Positions 35,633 through 46,557 of a DNA stretch of 64,000 nucleotides are shown one piece after another. The position numbers and the translations under genes are program-made. The stretch's first letter is position 1. Each line of letters begins with the position of its first letter. The DNA lies in assembly GCA_910589415.1 (NCBI GenBank), contig OU342639.1, positions 744,001 through 808,000 of the forward strand, given 5' to 3'. The notes below the pieces were generated by a model that saw nothing but the letters and a program-made list of their open reading frames with translations, ran no database searches and had not been told where the DNA came from. This DNA is from Malachius bipustulatus (Eukaryota; Arthropoda; Insecta; Coleoptera; Melyridae).

Positions 35633-35960
35633 GTCACTACCACGCCGCTCTAGTTTGGAGTCCGCACTGTGACAGCCGACGGGTCCTCCATAGCATTCAA
35701 CCAGAGGTGACTAGTCTATCTTAAGTTAAGTTGCAGCAGTTAGATTTAAATAAATCATAAGACCTACTATGCCCAACAAGGCAACAACAAAACCCAAATG
35801 ATATCAAAAACCTTCTTGCGCATCAATCGCAGAAATAGTGTATTTTTATGCGATTCAATTATGAATATTTTCTTCCTATTTCTTCTTATAATGAATATAA
35901 TGAAAAAATAATCCGCATTTTCTTTTGAGAAAACTCTACCTACTTAGAAAAAAAGTAATA

Positions 35961-36010
35961 GTCCTTTCTTGGATTCGAACACCGTACCACACTCCGCCAC
36001 GCTGCCATTT
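35961..36010 (-). other. tRNA-like or tRNA-derived SINE fragment
   Basis: On the minus strand TGGCGGAGTGTGG resembles a pol III A box and GTGTTCGAATCC a B box, but they are only about 4 bases apart, so no cloverleaf is possible. Probably a rearranged piece of a tRNA-derived SINE or a tRNA pseudogene. Confidence 0.3.
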
Positions 36011-36049
36011 GAATTTCATAGCGCTGAGCAGCTATATGTATTACGTCAG

Positions 36050-37250
36050 ATTGCTTGGCAGGTACCGATAAACCAGGCTTCCCAGCTTTTAATAAAAATT
36101 ATTTTTTAAACTTGTCATATTTTCGTTATTAAAAGATCAATTTGAAAACTTTTTTCACCCGCATGTAGGTGACTTAATTGTGGTTGCGATTGCTTTTCTA
36201 ATTTTCAGAATCATTCATAATTGAATGTGAAAAAAAATAAAAAAGAAATTTCATTGATTTAATAATTTAAAAAAAGTGTAAGCTAATTTTCGACCAGGCG
36301 AAGAAATTTTTATTTTTCGTTAAAAGTGCCCGTATATGCGAGACAGAATGAAGATAAGACTTCAAATTATATATTGAAGAAAAAAATTTGAAAAGAAAAT
36401 CACGATTGAGAAAATACAGGAAGATAAAATGGCCGACGCGGGAACAGTCGGAATGACCTGCCGAATTTTTTGCTGATTTTGACAGTTTTCCCAACGTTTC
36501 AGGAAAAAACTAAATTTACCTTTTTTGTAGGTAATGAATGGCTCTATCGCACTGTTTTGTTATTTTTTCGATCGGTCGAAATAAAATTCGAAAAAAATTT
36601 GAAATCATACAAAAAATAATAGAGCGTCGAAAAACGCTTGGCGCGGGGAAATTTTTTTTTTGCCATTCACGTATTTTTTTTTTCGAAAAACGATCTCCAT
36701 AAAATTTGTATCTCTATGCTTTCCCTAAGTAACTGTGCAGAGTCTTTTCGCCATGTACCGTTACCGAGAAACAAATTCTATAGTTGAGACGTTGTAAAAA
36801 GAAGTACGGCCCTGAACGGGGGCCTTAAAATTTACGGATCCGGCCCATTTTCAATAGGTCGTATTTGGGGGTCCCAAGGTTCGTCTATGCCAAATGTCAA
36901 CCCGGTCGGGGAAACTTTCAGACACCTAAAGTGTTTCCTAGGTCGTTCCCGAAAAAAACCGAAATTCCAGAAAAAAAGACACTTACCGGTAACGAATCGC
37001 GCTCATTTTCAATAGGCATTGTGGGACCGTGCGCCTCTTCAATCGAGCCAAATTTCAACTTTCTACTATGAAAAATGCGGCTCTAGAGTGTTTCCTAGCA
37101 ATCGCACAGACGAACAGACCGGGTGACTGACATTTTTAGGGACTACCGAGAAATCAGCTTCACCGGTCTCGAAAGTTAAAATTCGAATATCTCCGTCAGT
37201 TTTCGTATTTGCTTCTTGAAATTTTCCAAGGTTAAAGGTTATTAGTATAG
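36050..37250. other. No gene recognised; A-rich repeat-like sequence
   Basis: Contains CATTTTCAATAGG twice (36848 and 37006) in otherwise dissimilar surroundings, and long A runs with TTCGAAAAA motifs like those at 54.8-56.3 kb. The 68-codon frame at 36865-37071 shows no domain. Confidence 0.35.
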
Positions 37251-37389
37251 TTCATAAAAGAGTGAATTGCAGGTCAATGAGTATAAAGCACATAGAGTGC
37301 AATTACTAGCCTGTTAGGTGGGTTTGGAGAATTACTCCATCGCCCATAACAGTTGTCATGCTGGCAGTACCCGAAACTCCAATCGAGAG
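37251..37389 (+). repeat. 139-bp dispersed repeat, copy 1 (LTR-edge-like)
   Basis: Shared without gaps with 45811-45949 (three substitutions). It contains GAGTATAAAGC and then TGTTAGGTGGG, the latter reminiscent of an LTR start. About 165 bp further on an AATAAA (37567) appears before the BEL element. Possibly the start of an LTR interrupted by the BEL insertion. Confidence 0.6.
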
Positions 37390-37619
37390 GAGCTTCCAAT
37401 ATCCAACAGCAGAGCCTTCCAGAGTACCAAATCAAGCACAGACACGTGTTTCGTTCTACTGGAACTCATCAGTGTGCTGCATCTGGAGTGTCTGGAGGAT
37501 GCTGTCGGATGAACGGAAGTTGGGCCCTCTTAAGCCAAGAATTAACACGGATCTCCGTGTGGTGTAAATAAAGCGACATCTAGTGGTCAGTTCAAAGAAC
37601 TAACCGTGAGTTCACTCTA

Positions 37620-38257
37620 TGTATCGTCCGCAACTCGATTTGTTTGTGATTCTCTTGTTGCCTACCTTGTCCTCCACTCGAAACCCTTAATCCCTTCCCT
37701 AGAGATGTCAGCGCACCAGGGTGCAGCGGAAGATATCGATGGCCGATGGACAGAACAAAAAGAACTCACTCACTGCGTGCCGCATACAGCATCCAGACAG
37801 ACCGAGATGAGATTGCAGAACTGGTGGTACTTTCACATGGTGGTAGTACCTACCTTTGTTGATTGAAAATATTGAAGTTGTTCTTGAAACTTGAAACGAA
37901 GTCAGTTGTGAGATCCCTAGTGTTGTTTTGTTTGAATTGTTTGGCTGCTGATTATATCAAGATCGTCCCTTGAAGAACGATAGTTGATCGACCACATTAA
38001 AGCACGGAACGAGAAGATCGACGCCACGTGTCTGGAATAACATCCAGCATCCAGCCAGGGCAAGATTGAGAGAGTCACAAAGATATCTTCGGGATAATCG
38101 TAGGCACTAATTCAAAGAAGAAGGAAGAATTGTTAATCATTTTTTAATATCAATTAATGTAGTTAATTGTTTCAATAAATTGTTTTGTTTAAACTGATTA
38201 CTTTAGTTCAAAAGCAGTACGCTGGTCCTTCGTTGTTGATCAGTTTTGCACGAAACA
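37620..38257 (+). repeat. BEL 5' LTR
   Basis: 638 bp, TG...CA ends (TGTATCGTCC to CACGAAACA). An ORF of 86 codons inside it also occurs in the other LTR and is not a gene. Confidence 0.93.
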
Positions 38258-38259
38258 TT

Positions 38260-38277
38260 TGGTCCTTCGAGCCGGAT
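38260..38277 (+). other. Primer-binding site, tRNA-Tyr type
   Basis: TGGTCCTTCGAGCCGGAT begins two bases after the LTR. It is complementary to the 3' end of insect tyrosine tRNA (CGAAGG acceptor arm plus A and CCA, with the T-arm beyond). Confidence 0.75.
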
Positions 38278-38875
38278 GTAAGTTCTATGGATTAATTGAT
38301 ACAGTCTTTTGTCATTTGTGGCTCTTTGTGTGTACTGATTTTGAACAGGTAATTAGATTGTTGAGATTGAAAAACAATTCTTCTTTTTCGGCGCACGAGT
38401 TTTGCAATTATTAATGCACATTTGCATAATTTGAATTTAATAAAAATACCTAATTCACGGAAATTTGATTTGTACTTACTTGTTATTCAAGCGTGAAGTT
38501 GATTGATATTTTGCTTGCATTCTTTTAACCTAAACTTTGTTGTTACTTGTTACATGTGTGGGAAGGTAAGTGAAGTGATTTTTCATTTGAAATAACTTTA
38601 TCACTTTACTTTTGTGCTTCCTTTTTAAGAAGATTTAATTTACCTACCTAGTTTTGTTTTGTTTGTTGAGATACCTACCTTATAGGTGAAGTTATAAGGT
38701 CGGGTAGGTAGTAAATGGTCTTTGATTTTAAAATAAATTTTTGAAAGTTTTTTAAAGGCAGTTATCTACGATTTTGTTGTTGTGCATACTACCTAGGTGC
38801 TGTTGTTTGATAATACATTGTTTGAATTGTTTGCATTGAAAAATTATTTGTTGTGAAGTTTATTGAAAATTCAAG
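38278..38875 (+). other. BEL untranslated leader
   Basis: 600 bp of AT-rich sequence between the primer site and the gag ATG; no ORF. Confidence 0.6.
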
Positions 38876-40915
38876 ATGGCGCCTAAGAAAAGTTCTCTCA
38901 AGCAGGCTTTGAAGGATCGCGAATTGGCACAAAATACAATTAGGGAGGCTTTTGAGTTAATTGCAGTTATTCATGTTGATTCTTCGAAAGCTCGTTTATT
39001 TTCTGCGCAGTTTGATACTTTGGAGCAGACATTTTTGGAATTTAAAACTTGGCATTTGGAGATCGTTTCGAGTATTGCTGATAGTGAACTGGAAGATCAG
39101 GATACTATTCGAAAGGATACCTACAGGGAGTATTATTTAATTAGGGATGCTCATAAACAATTGCTTGATAATAAGGAGAAGCCTGGACCTACTGTTTGTG
39201 ATGGTGGTGTAGTTGACGTGAAATTAAGTAAAAATAATATACGATTGCCAAAATTGAATCTTAGGTCGTTCTCAGGATCCATTCGGGATTGGAAATCCTA
39301 TATACAGGGCTTCAATAATTATATTCACAATAACTCGAGTCTGTCATTATTGGAGAAGTTTCAGTATTTGTTGAATACTCTTGAAAAAGAACCTTTGAAT
39401 TTGATTAAAGCTTTGCCACTTGATGAGGCTAATTATCAGATAGCGTATGATTTGTTGATGGAAAGATATGATAATAAGAGAGAGATGGCAATGTATTTTT
39501 GGAAGGAATTGAGATCATTGGGTAGTGTCTCTACAGAGGGCCCTAAGCAGTTGAGAAAGCTTTTAGATACGTTTAGAGAGTACAGGTCTGCTTTGCAAGC
39601 ATTAGAACTATCAGATAATCTTGAGGACTTTTTTTGGTTCAATATGCTCATTGACAGAATTGATTCTGGCACTCGGAGATTGTTTGAGTCAGATTGCCGG
39701 GACATTAAGAATTCGGTACCAACCTTTGATCGTCTTGAAGCGTTTATTGAAAGTCAATGTCGAGTGTTGGAGTTTTCTGGTGGGAGTGTTGATGCTGGTC
39801 GGTCTCAGAATTCTCATCCACAGGCTGGACCTAGTTCGAGGGCTGGGCCAAGGAAGTCTTTGCATGTTACCACGCCAAATGTTCGGACAGCTGCTAAATG
39901 TCTTTTGTGTAAGCAAGAACATCCGCTTTATCAATGTTCAAGGTTTTTGAGTATGAATCCAAATGCCAGGGCTGACTGGTTAAAAACGCATAGTTTGTGT
40001 TTCAATTGTCTTCGCGAGGGTCATTCTGCCGCTCGTTGTTTGTCAAACATGTCTTGTCGCAGCTGCAAAGGGAGACATCACACGCTTCTACACAGACCAA
40101 TGCCTCCACAGCTTGCTGTTTCGAACGGGCCTTCAGAGCAACCTCGTGAATTGTCCACTTCTTCTTCGTCGGGTCAGGTAGTTGAATCAGGAGCTTCTAC
40201 TTCCACAATTACTTCTTGTATCAGTGGGTCTCGTGTTAGTCAAGTCATTTTGGCAACGGTTGAGCTGGAGATTCGGGATAAGTGGAATAACTTTCACAAA
40301 CTAAGAGCGTTGATTGATCCTGATTCTCAGGCCTCGTTTATTGTTGATCATCGAGCAAATCAGTTGGGTTTGCCTCGATTTAAGAGCTCCATTCCTATTG
40401 TGGGTCTTGGTGGCTCTACTAATTCTTGTGGGGGTGGAGTCTCAACTGTAATTCGACCTGTGGGAGAGGAAATACTTGTTGATGTCAATTTGTTCGTATT
40501 GCCAAATATTTGTGGGGATTTGCCCAATGGCAGGGTCGATATCTCTCAGTTTCCTCATCTAAAAAATATTGTTTTTGCTGACCCTCGGTGGAATATGCCT
40601 TCGCCTATAGACTTGTTGTTGGGAGCAGATATATACTCTCATATTTTGTGTGGTGTTTCCATTCAGGGGAGTCCTGGTCAGCCTACTGCTGTCAACACTT
40701 TGTTTGGTTGGGCAATTTTGGGACCTGTCAGTGGACGTTCCAATCAAGTTCATTCTTTGTGTGCCCAGTTGGGGCCCGATGTTGACAGCAGTCTTCGTTT
40801 GTTTTGGGAGATAAGGAGGTTCCGTCGAAGTCCGCCATATCGCTGGAGCAAGAGAGGGCAGATGCCAAATTTGCGCAAACGGTTTTTCGTGAACCGACAG
40901 GTAGGTTCGGAGTAG
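38876..40915 (+). pseudogene. BEL Gag and protease region
   Basis: Structural protein plus protease of the BEL element. The ATG at 38876 has a good context after a leader. Residues 120-300 form the DUF1759 Gag core (LPKLNLRSFSGSIRDWKSY). Three Cys-rich zinc motifs follow at 342-406 (CLLCKQEHPLYQC, CFNCLREGHSAARC, CRSCKGRHH). The aspartic protease lies at 475-590 (LRALIDPDSQASFIV, IDLLLGADIY). The usual Asp-Ser/Thr-Gly of the active site reads Asp-Pro-Asp at 481-483, so the protease is probably inactive. The frame leaves the pol reading near 40815 by a small frame change and ends at 40915. Confidence 0.88.
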
Positions 40916-43900
40916 CCTTACCCTTTGTTGGTGGGCGGCCTTCATTTGTTAATTCTTGTGAGATTGCTGATCGCCGATTGGTCGCGGTAGAACGTCGCTT
41001 GCTTCGTCAGCCCGATGTTAAATTATTGTATACAGATTTTATGCAGGATTACTTGGCCTCGGGTCATATGACTCACTTGCCGGCCACCCAAGTCGAGGAT
41101 GGTTCTTACTTCATACCCCATCATTGTGTCTTCAAAATGGAAGGGGGTAAGAACAAAATTCGTGTAGTTTTTGATGCATCTACAAAAGACGCTAGTGGGG
41201 TATCTTTTAATGACGTCATTCTTGTTGGCGCCAGACTCCAGAATGACATTGTATCGATTTTGTTGCGTTTTCGTTTGCAGCCTATAGTATTTACCTGCGA
41301 CATTCGACAAATGTATCGGCAGGTTTTTGTTGCTCCTTCGGATCGGAAGTTTCAATTGATCAGGTATCGATTTGATGAAAAGTTACCTATTGAAACCTAT
41401 CAGTTAAACACAATAACTTATGGTATGTCATCTTCCCCCTATTTGGCCATTAAAACCGTTCAATATTTGGCAGATCTTTATCAGGAACAATTTCCAGCAG
41501 CTGCAGAACAGGTACGAAAGAATCTGTATGTTGACGATTTGGTTTGTGGAGCTGACTCTGTGGACTCAGCCGTCGAAATTCGGAAACAAATTGTAAAAAT
41601 GTTTGAGGCTGGTTGTTTTGAATTAAGAAAGTAGACCAGCAATCATCCATCTGTGTTGACCGATATTCCGTCTGAACATTGTCAGACTCTTGTTTCCAGT
41701 TTTGTTGATGAATCTGATACGTCCACAAAAATTTTGGGATTGCAATGGGAGGCTGCTACCGACCAATTTATGTTCTCTGTTGTTCCTCTGGATGACGTTT
41801 GTTCTAAGAGGGTGCTGTTGTCACAGGTGTCTCGAATTTACGACCCACTTGGTTTCTTGAGTCCGATTTCGCTACTTATTAAACATGTCATCCAGCGGTT
41901 ATGGTCACTTGGTCTGGGTTGGGACGAACGCCCTCCGGACGATGTATGTCAGCTTTGGCGTGAATTTTTATCCCAGTTTCCATCCCTTGATTCTTTGAGA
42001 ATTCCTCGGTTTGTCTTTTCGTCCGAGATTCGTTGTTGCCAAATACACGGCTTTTGTGATGCCTCGGAGATAGGCTATGCAGCCGTGGTATATTTACGTT
42101 ACTATCATGACGGGGAATTCAAAGTGAATTTCTTGATTTCTAAAACTAAAGTTGCTCCTTTAAAGCTGTTGACTATTCCCCGATTGGAACTTTGCGCTGC
42201 AGTTTTGTTGTCCAAACTTGTTTGCTTTGTTAAGAATGAGCTTGTTGATCTGGTTAAAATTGAGGGTTTGTATGCTTGGACAGATTCTTCGGTGGCTCTT
42301 TCTTGGATTCGTTCGTCGCCACACAAGTGGAAGACTTTTGTTGCCAACCGTGTTGCGTACATCCAAGAACGAATTTCACCCGATTGTTGGAGACACGTTC
42401 GCACAAAGGAGAATGTAGCGGACCCCGCATCAAGAGGCTTACTGCCGGGCGCTTTTCTTGTATTGAAGTCTTGGTGGACGGGTCCTGAATTCTTGAAAGG
42501 TGATTCTACTAATTGGCCAGATTTATCTCTTGGGTTGACGCCAATTATGCCCTCCAATGAAAGCAAGCCGGGATTAGTTCCTGGTAACGGATCGGCGGAT
42601 TCACTCGTTGTTGAGACTGAATTGAATTGTAGTGATGGGCCGGTGGTAAGTCATGTCACTCGATTATCTGACGAATCATTGTTGGTTGAGGAGCTTCTTG
42701 TTAGATTTTCGTCTCTTAGAACAATTCAGGGTATTGTTGCGTGGTGCTTGAGGTTTTTTAAGAATTGTCAGGCTCCGGACAAGGTGTCAGGAGCTCTCAC
42801 CTACCACGAGTTGCAGTCATCTTTGTTGGTTTTGGTAAAGGTGATTCAGGGTGCGGTTTTTTCCAATGAGATGGCGAATTTGCGAAGCAATCGTCCTTGT
42901 TCAAGACCTTTCCAAAAACTTGCGGTTTTCCTTGATACTGAGGGCGTGTTGCGTGTTGGTGGGCGGTTGAAACATGCAACACCGCCTTTTGAAACAAAAC
43001 ATCCTGCTCTGTTGCCTAGACGTCATCGATTAACGGAGTTAATCATTAATCACGTTCATTCTAAATATTGTCATCCCGGTGTGAACACAACTTTGTACTT
43101 GCTACAGCAGTAATTTTGGATTATCTCTTCCCGTCGTGCTGTAAGGCATTATGTCTCTAGTTGTAACAGATGTTTTAAGACCAAGCCCATTCCTGTGACT
43201 CCTTCAATGGGCTGCCTTCCATCATCTCTTATCACGCCAGTAAAACCTTTTAGTGTAGTCGGCGTGGATTACGGCGGACCTTTCTCAGTTTCTGTGAAGC
43301 GAACTCGTGGCTGTCGTACCTTTAAGGCCTATCTTTGTTTGTTTGTGTGCATGACCACGAAGGCTGTACACCTTGAACTTGTTTCGGACTTGTCTGCGGA
43401 AGCTTTCATTGCTGCGTTAAGACGTTTCACTGCTCGACGGGGACGGTGTTCCAAGATTGTAAGCGACAATGGGACGAATTTTGTCGGGGCTCACAAGATC
43501 TTGAATCGATTGTTACGTCAGGCTGCCGAGGGGGAGGCAATTTCGTGGCAGTTCATACCTCCTGGAGCTCCACATTTTGGGGGTCTTTGGGAAGGTGGAA
43601 TCAAATCTGTAAAGACTCACTTAGGTCGTACCATAGGTGCTCAGATACTCACGTATGAGGAATTGACTACGTTGTTTGCTCAAGTTGAGGCTCTCTTGAA
43701 TTCAAGGCCTTTGTGTGTCCTCAGTACGGACCCCAACGATATGACCGCTCTCTCCCCGGGCCATTTTCTTACAATGGAACCATTGACTGCCCCTGCTGAT
43801 CCTAATCTTTGCAATTTGAATGTCTCACGGTTGTCGCGTTGGCAGTTGGTTCAGCACATGCATCAGCAACTGTGGTGTCGATGGAAAAACGAATATCTTC

Positions 43901-44133
43901 ATTCGCTACAACAGCGTGGAAAATGGTTTGAGTTGGTTAAACAAAATGAGGTGAAGGTTGGGACCATTGTTCTCATTAAGGATGACCAGCTCCCGCCATT
44001 GAAATGGAGGCTGGGTCAAATTGTGCAGTTACACCCAGGTTCCGATGGGATTAACAGGGTAGCCACGATAAAAACAGTTCAGGGCTTGTTCAAACGCCCT
44101 CTCGTGAAGTTGTGCCCTTTACCCACGCAATAA
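40816..44133 (+). pseudogene. BEL reverse transcriptase, RNase H and integrase region
   Basis: Replication and integration enzymes of the element. Reverse transcriptase: NKIRVVFDASTKD, FTCDIRQMYRQV, NTITYGMSSSPYLA, KNLYVDDLVCG. RNase H: HGFCDASEIGYAAVVYLR, IPRLELCAAVLLSKL, WTDSSVALSWI. Integrase: an HHCC zinc region around 43060-43185, then VDYGGPF, KIVSDNGTNFVGA and FGGLWEGGIKSVK, then a C-terminal chromatin-binding-like part. All blocks are in one frame, broken by TAG at 41632-41634 and TAA at 43111-43113, and offset from Gag by the frame change near 40815. Non-functional as it stands. Confidence 0.9.
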
Positions 44134-44292
44134 CCAATCTTACGCTTAAATAACTAAGTAATTATTGTAAATTGTTGTAAATATTTTGTTTTGTTTATTC
44201 ATTAATCCTCGTGTTTTGTTCATTTAATTGATTTTTATTTTTATTTTTTTTTCTCATTGTCAGTTTTGAAAATCCATCATTTAATGGATTTT
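44134..44292 (+). other. BEL 3' non-coding region
   Basis: T-rich stretch between the pol stop and the polypurine tract. Confidence 0.5.
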
Positions 44293-44304
44293 GGTGGGCG
44301 GAAA
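44293..44304 (+). other. BEL polypurine tract
   Basis: GGTGGGCGGAAA directly before the 3' LTR; mostly purine, with a T and a C in it. Confidence 0.6.
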
Positions 44305-44949
44305 TGTATCGTCCGCAACTCGATTTGTTTGTGATTCTCTTGTTGCATACCTTGTCCTCCACTCGAAACCATTAATCCCTTCCCTAGAGATGTCAGCGCA
44401 CCAGGGTGAAGCGGAAGATATCGATGGCCGATGGACAGAACAAAAAGAACTCACTCACTGCGTGCCGCATATAGCATACAGACAGACCGAGATGAGATTG
44501 CAGAACTGGTGGTACTTTCACATGGTGGTAGTACCTACCTTTGTTGATTGAAAATATTGAAGTTGTTCTTGAAACTTGAAACGAAGTCAGTTGTGAGATC
44601 CCTAGTGTTGTTTTGTTTGAATTGTTTGGCTGCTGATTATATCAAGTATCAAGATCGTCCCTTGAAGAACGATAGTTGATCGACCACATTAAAGCACGGA
44701 ACGAGAAGATCGACGCCACGTGTCTGGAATAACATCCAGCATCCAGCCAGGGCAAGATTGAGAGAGTCACAAAGATATCTTCGGGATAATCGTAGGCACT
44801 AATTCAAAGAAGAAGGAAGAATTGTTAATCATTTTTTAATATCAATGAATGTAGTTAATTGTTTCAATAAATTGTTTTGTTTAAACTGATTACTTTAGTT
44901 CAAAAGCAGTACGCTGGTCCTTCGTTGTTGATCAATTTTGCACGAAACA
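44305..44949 (+). repeat. BEL 3' LTR
   Basis: 645 bp. Same as the 5' LTR except for about eight substitutions and a 7-bp TATCAAG duplication near 44645. Confidence 0.93.
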
Positions 44950-45028
44950 CTCTAAGTTAATTGCCGTTTCAGACACTACCAAAGCCGGTCGATGACAATC
45001 GAATAATGAAGAAAACAGAAGGCAAGTA

Positions 45029-45794
45029 CAGTAAAACCTGGATAACCCGGACACGCCTGGGACCGAAAACAAATTCCGTCTTATACAGGTTTCCGGCTTA
45101 AACAACAACAACTGTCTAAACCGGAAACAAACCTGCTTAGCACGGAAAATGTCCAACAGTACGTACATTTTTTTTTAGCATCGATAGAATGTTTTCCCAC
45201 GAGCCAGTGTGATTTTATTTTGTCCTTATTCTTCAAAATATCATAAACTTGTGTTTTACTTTATATAAGTGTTTATATTTTTCCGCGAGAAGCTTAAGCT
45301 AATTTTTTGTTTTCATAACACATAATTACATCTATTAAAATAGATTTCTAAAGATTTCAGTGTTAGAGTGTTGAATTTTTTATTTGCAGACATATCGAAT
45401 ATTGTACCTACTAAAAATAATTTGATGCTCACAGTTGGAGCTTTTGAATTGACTAAAATTGAATCCGAACAGGACTATACAGGAAGTGCATAAGTACCTA
45501 CAGACAGTTTTTATTGCCGCAATAAAAATTCCGAGAAGTGAGAGTAGGATAGACGCGCGAGAACATGCCGAGGTAAAGAGTTTTAGGTGGCGACGTCGGT
45601 CCGCTTCCGTCTTATGCAGGTGAAATTGCGTGCATAAGGTTGAAAAACGTGTTCCGTCTCCGCGTTACGCAGTTTCCGGCTTGAGCAGTGGAAGTTAACA
45701 TGTAATGTGTATAGCTTAATTTGGGACCGGGAAAAATTTCCGTGATAGACAGATTTCCGCCTTGTTCAGTGTCCGTCTTATCCAGGTTTGACTG
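45029..45794. mobile_element. Pogo/Tigger-type MITE, 766 bp
   Basis: Ends CAGTAAAACCTGGATAAC (left) and, read inwards from the right, CAGTCAAACCTGGATAAGAC, with TA on both sides (45027-45028, 45795-45796). Internal repeats of TTCCGTCTTATxCAGGT and CCGGCTT near both ends look like subterminal binding sites. CAGT termini with GGATAA/GACGGACAC are typical of Tigger-like elements. No ORF of note. Confidence 0.82.
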
Positions 45795-45810
45795 TATACT
45801 CAATGATTAA

Positions 45811-45949
45811 TTCATAAAAGAGTGAATTGCAGGTCAATGAGTATAAAGCACATAGAGTGCAATTACTAACCTGTTAGGTGGGTTCGGAGAATTACTCCAT
45901 CGCCCATAACAGTTGTCATGCTGGCAGTGCCCGAAACTCCAATCGAGAG
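45811..45949 (+). repeat. 139-bp dispersed repeat, copy 2
   Basis: Gapless match to 37251-37389; flanks differ. See copy 1. Confidence 0.65.
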
Positions 45950-46557
45950 TTTTCTTTATTAGTATAGTTGTCTACTGTGAAAATTTCAGTTCAATTTCTT
46001 CAAAAATGAACTCATAAACAGTTATAGAAATTTAGATATTTTTACTCTTTTCCTTCCCACGCCACTGACTTATTAATAAAAATAATGCAAATTTTATTGC
46101 TTTATTTTATTGCTTTAACTCAAACTTCAAATAACTTTCTTCCAATCCTGTTAGTTTTATTTCAAAGTTTTATTGCCATCTTGCTGTAACGTTCGTTCCC
46201 CGTGGAAGATAAATTTCTTTATTTTTAAAAAACTCTGTCTTGTAAATACAGTTTAGGAATAAGAGAGAAGGTTTGGGAGAAAAGGATTTATTCATTTTTA
46301 AATTCAAACGAGACCACCCGGATAATAAGGTTCCGTCGAGAGAGATTTCAGTTTCACGATGAATCGATAATTTCCTAGAATTTTTTACTTTTGTTTAGGC
46401 TTTAAACACACAGGTGCGGGTGGCAGTTCACTGAAAATATTTCCCTGTCGACTAAATTTCGCGGTGAGCCCTGGCGACCTTGAACGTGCATAAGCACACC
46501 AGCCGAGCAGACTTGTTGCCGCAGGGTGCAAGGCATTTGTGTAACTCCAGATAGGGG
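45950..46557. other. No gene recognised
   Basis: AT-rich, then a GC-richer stretch at 46410-46550 abutting the 1.63-kb repeat. No domain-bearing ORF. Confidence 0.35.

Larger units (their letters stand above)
37620..44949 (+). mobile_element. Complete BEL/Pao LTR retrotransposon
   Basis: Two LTRs (638 and 645 bp) bracket a primer site, gag-protease and reverse transcriptase-RNase H-integrase regions in the BEL/Pao order. A 5-bp target duplication CTCTA lies at 37615-37619 and 44950-44954. The LTRs differ by about eight substitutions and one 7-bp duplication, so insertion was fairly recent, but the coding region already carries two stops and a frame change. Confidence 0.93.

Noticed and set aside
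35961..36010. Functional tRNA gene
   Set aside because: A-box-like and B-box-like motifs are only about 4 bases apart; no cloverleaf.
37606..37866. 86-codon ORF, also found at 44291-44551
   Set aside because: Both copies are the BEL LTRs; the frame is a by-product of LTR sequence.
41023..42566. Minus-strand ORFs up to 153 codons
   Set aside because: Antisense to the BEL pol region.
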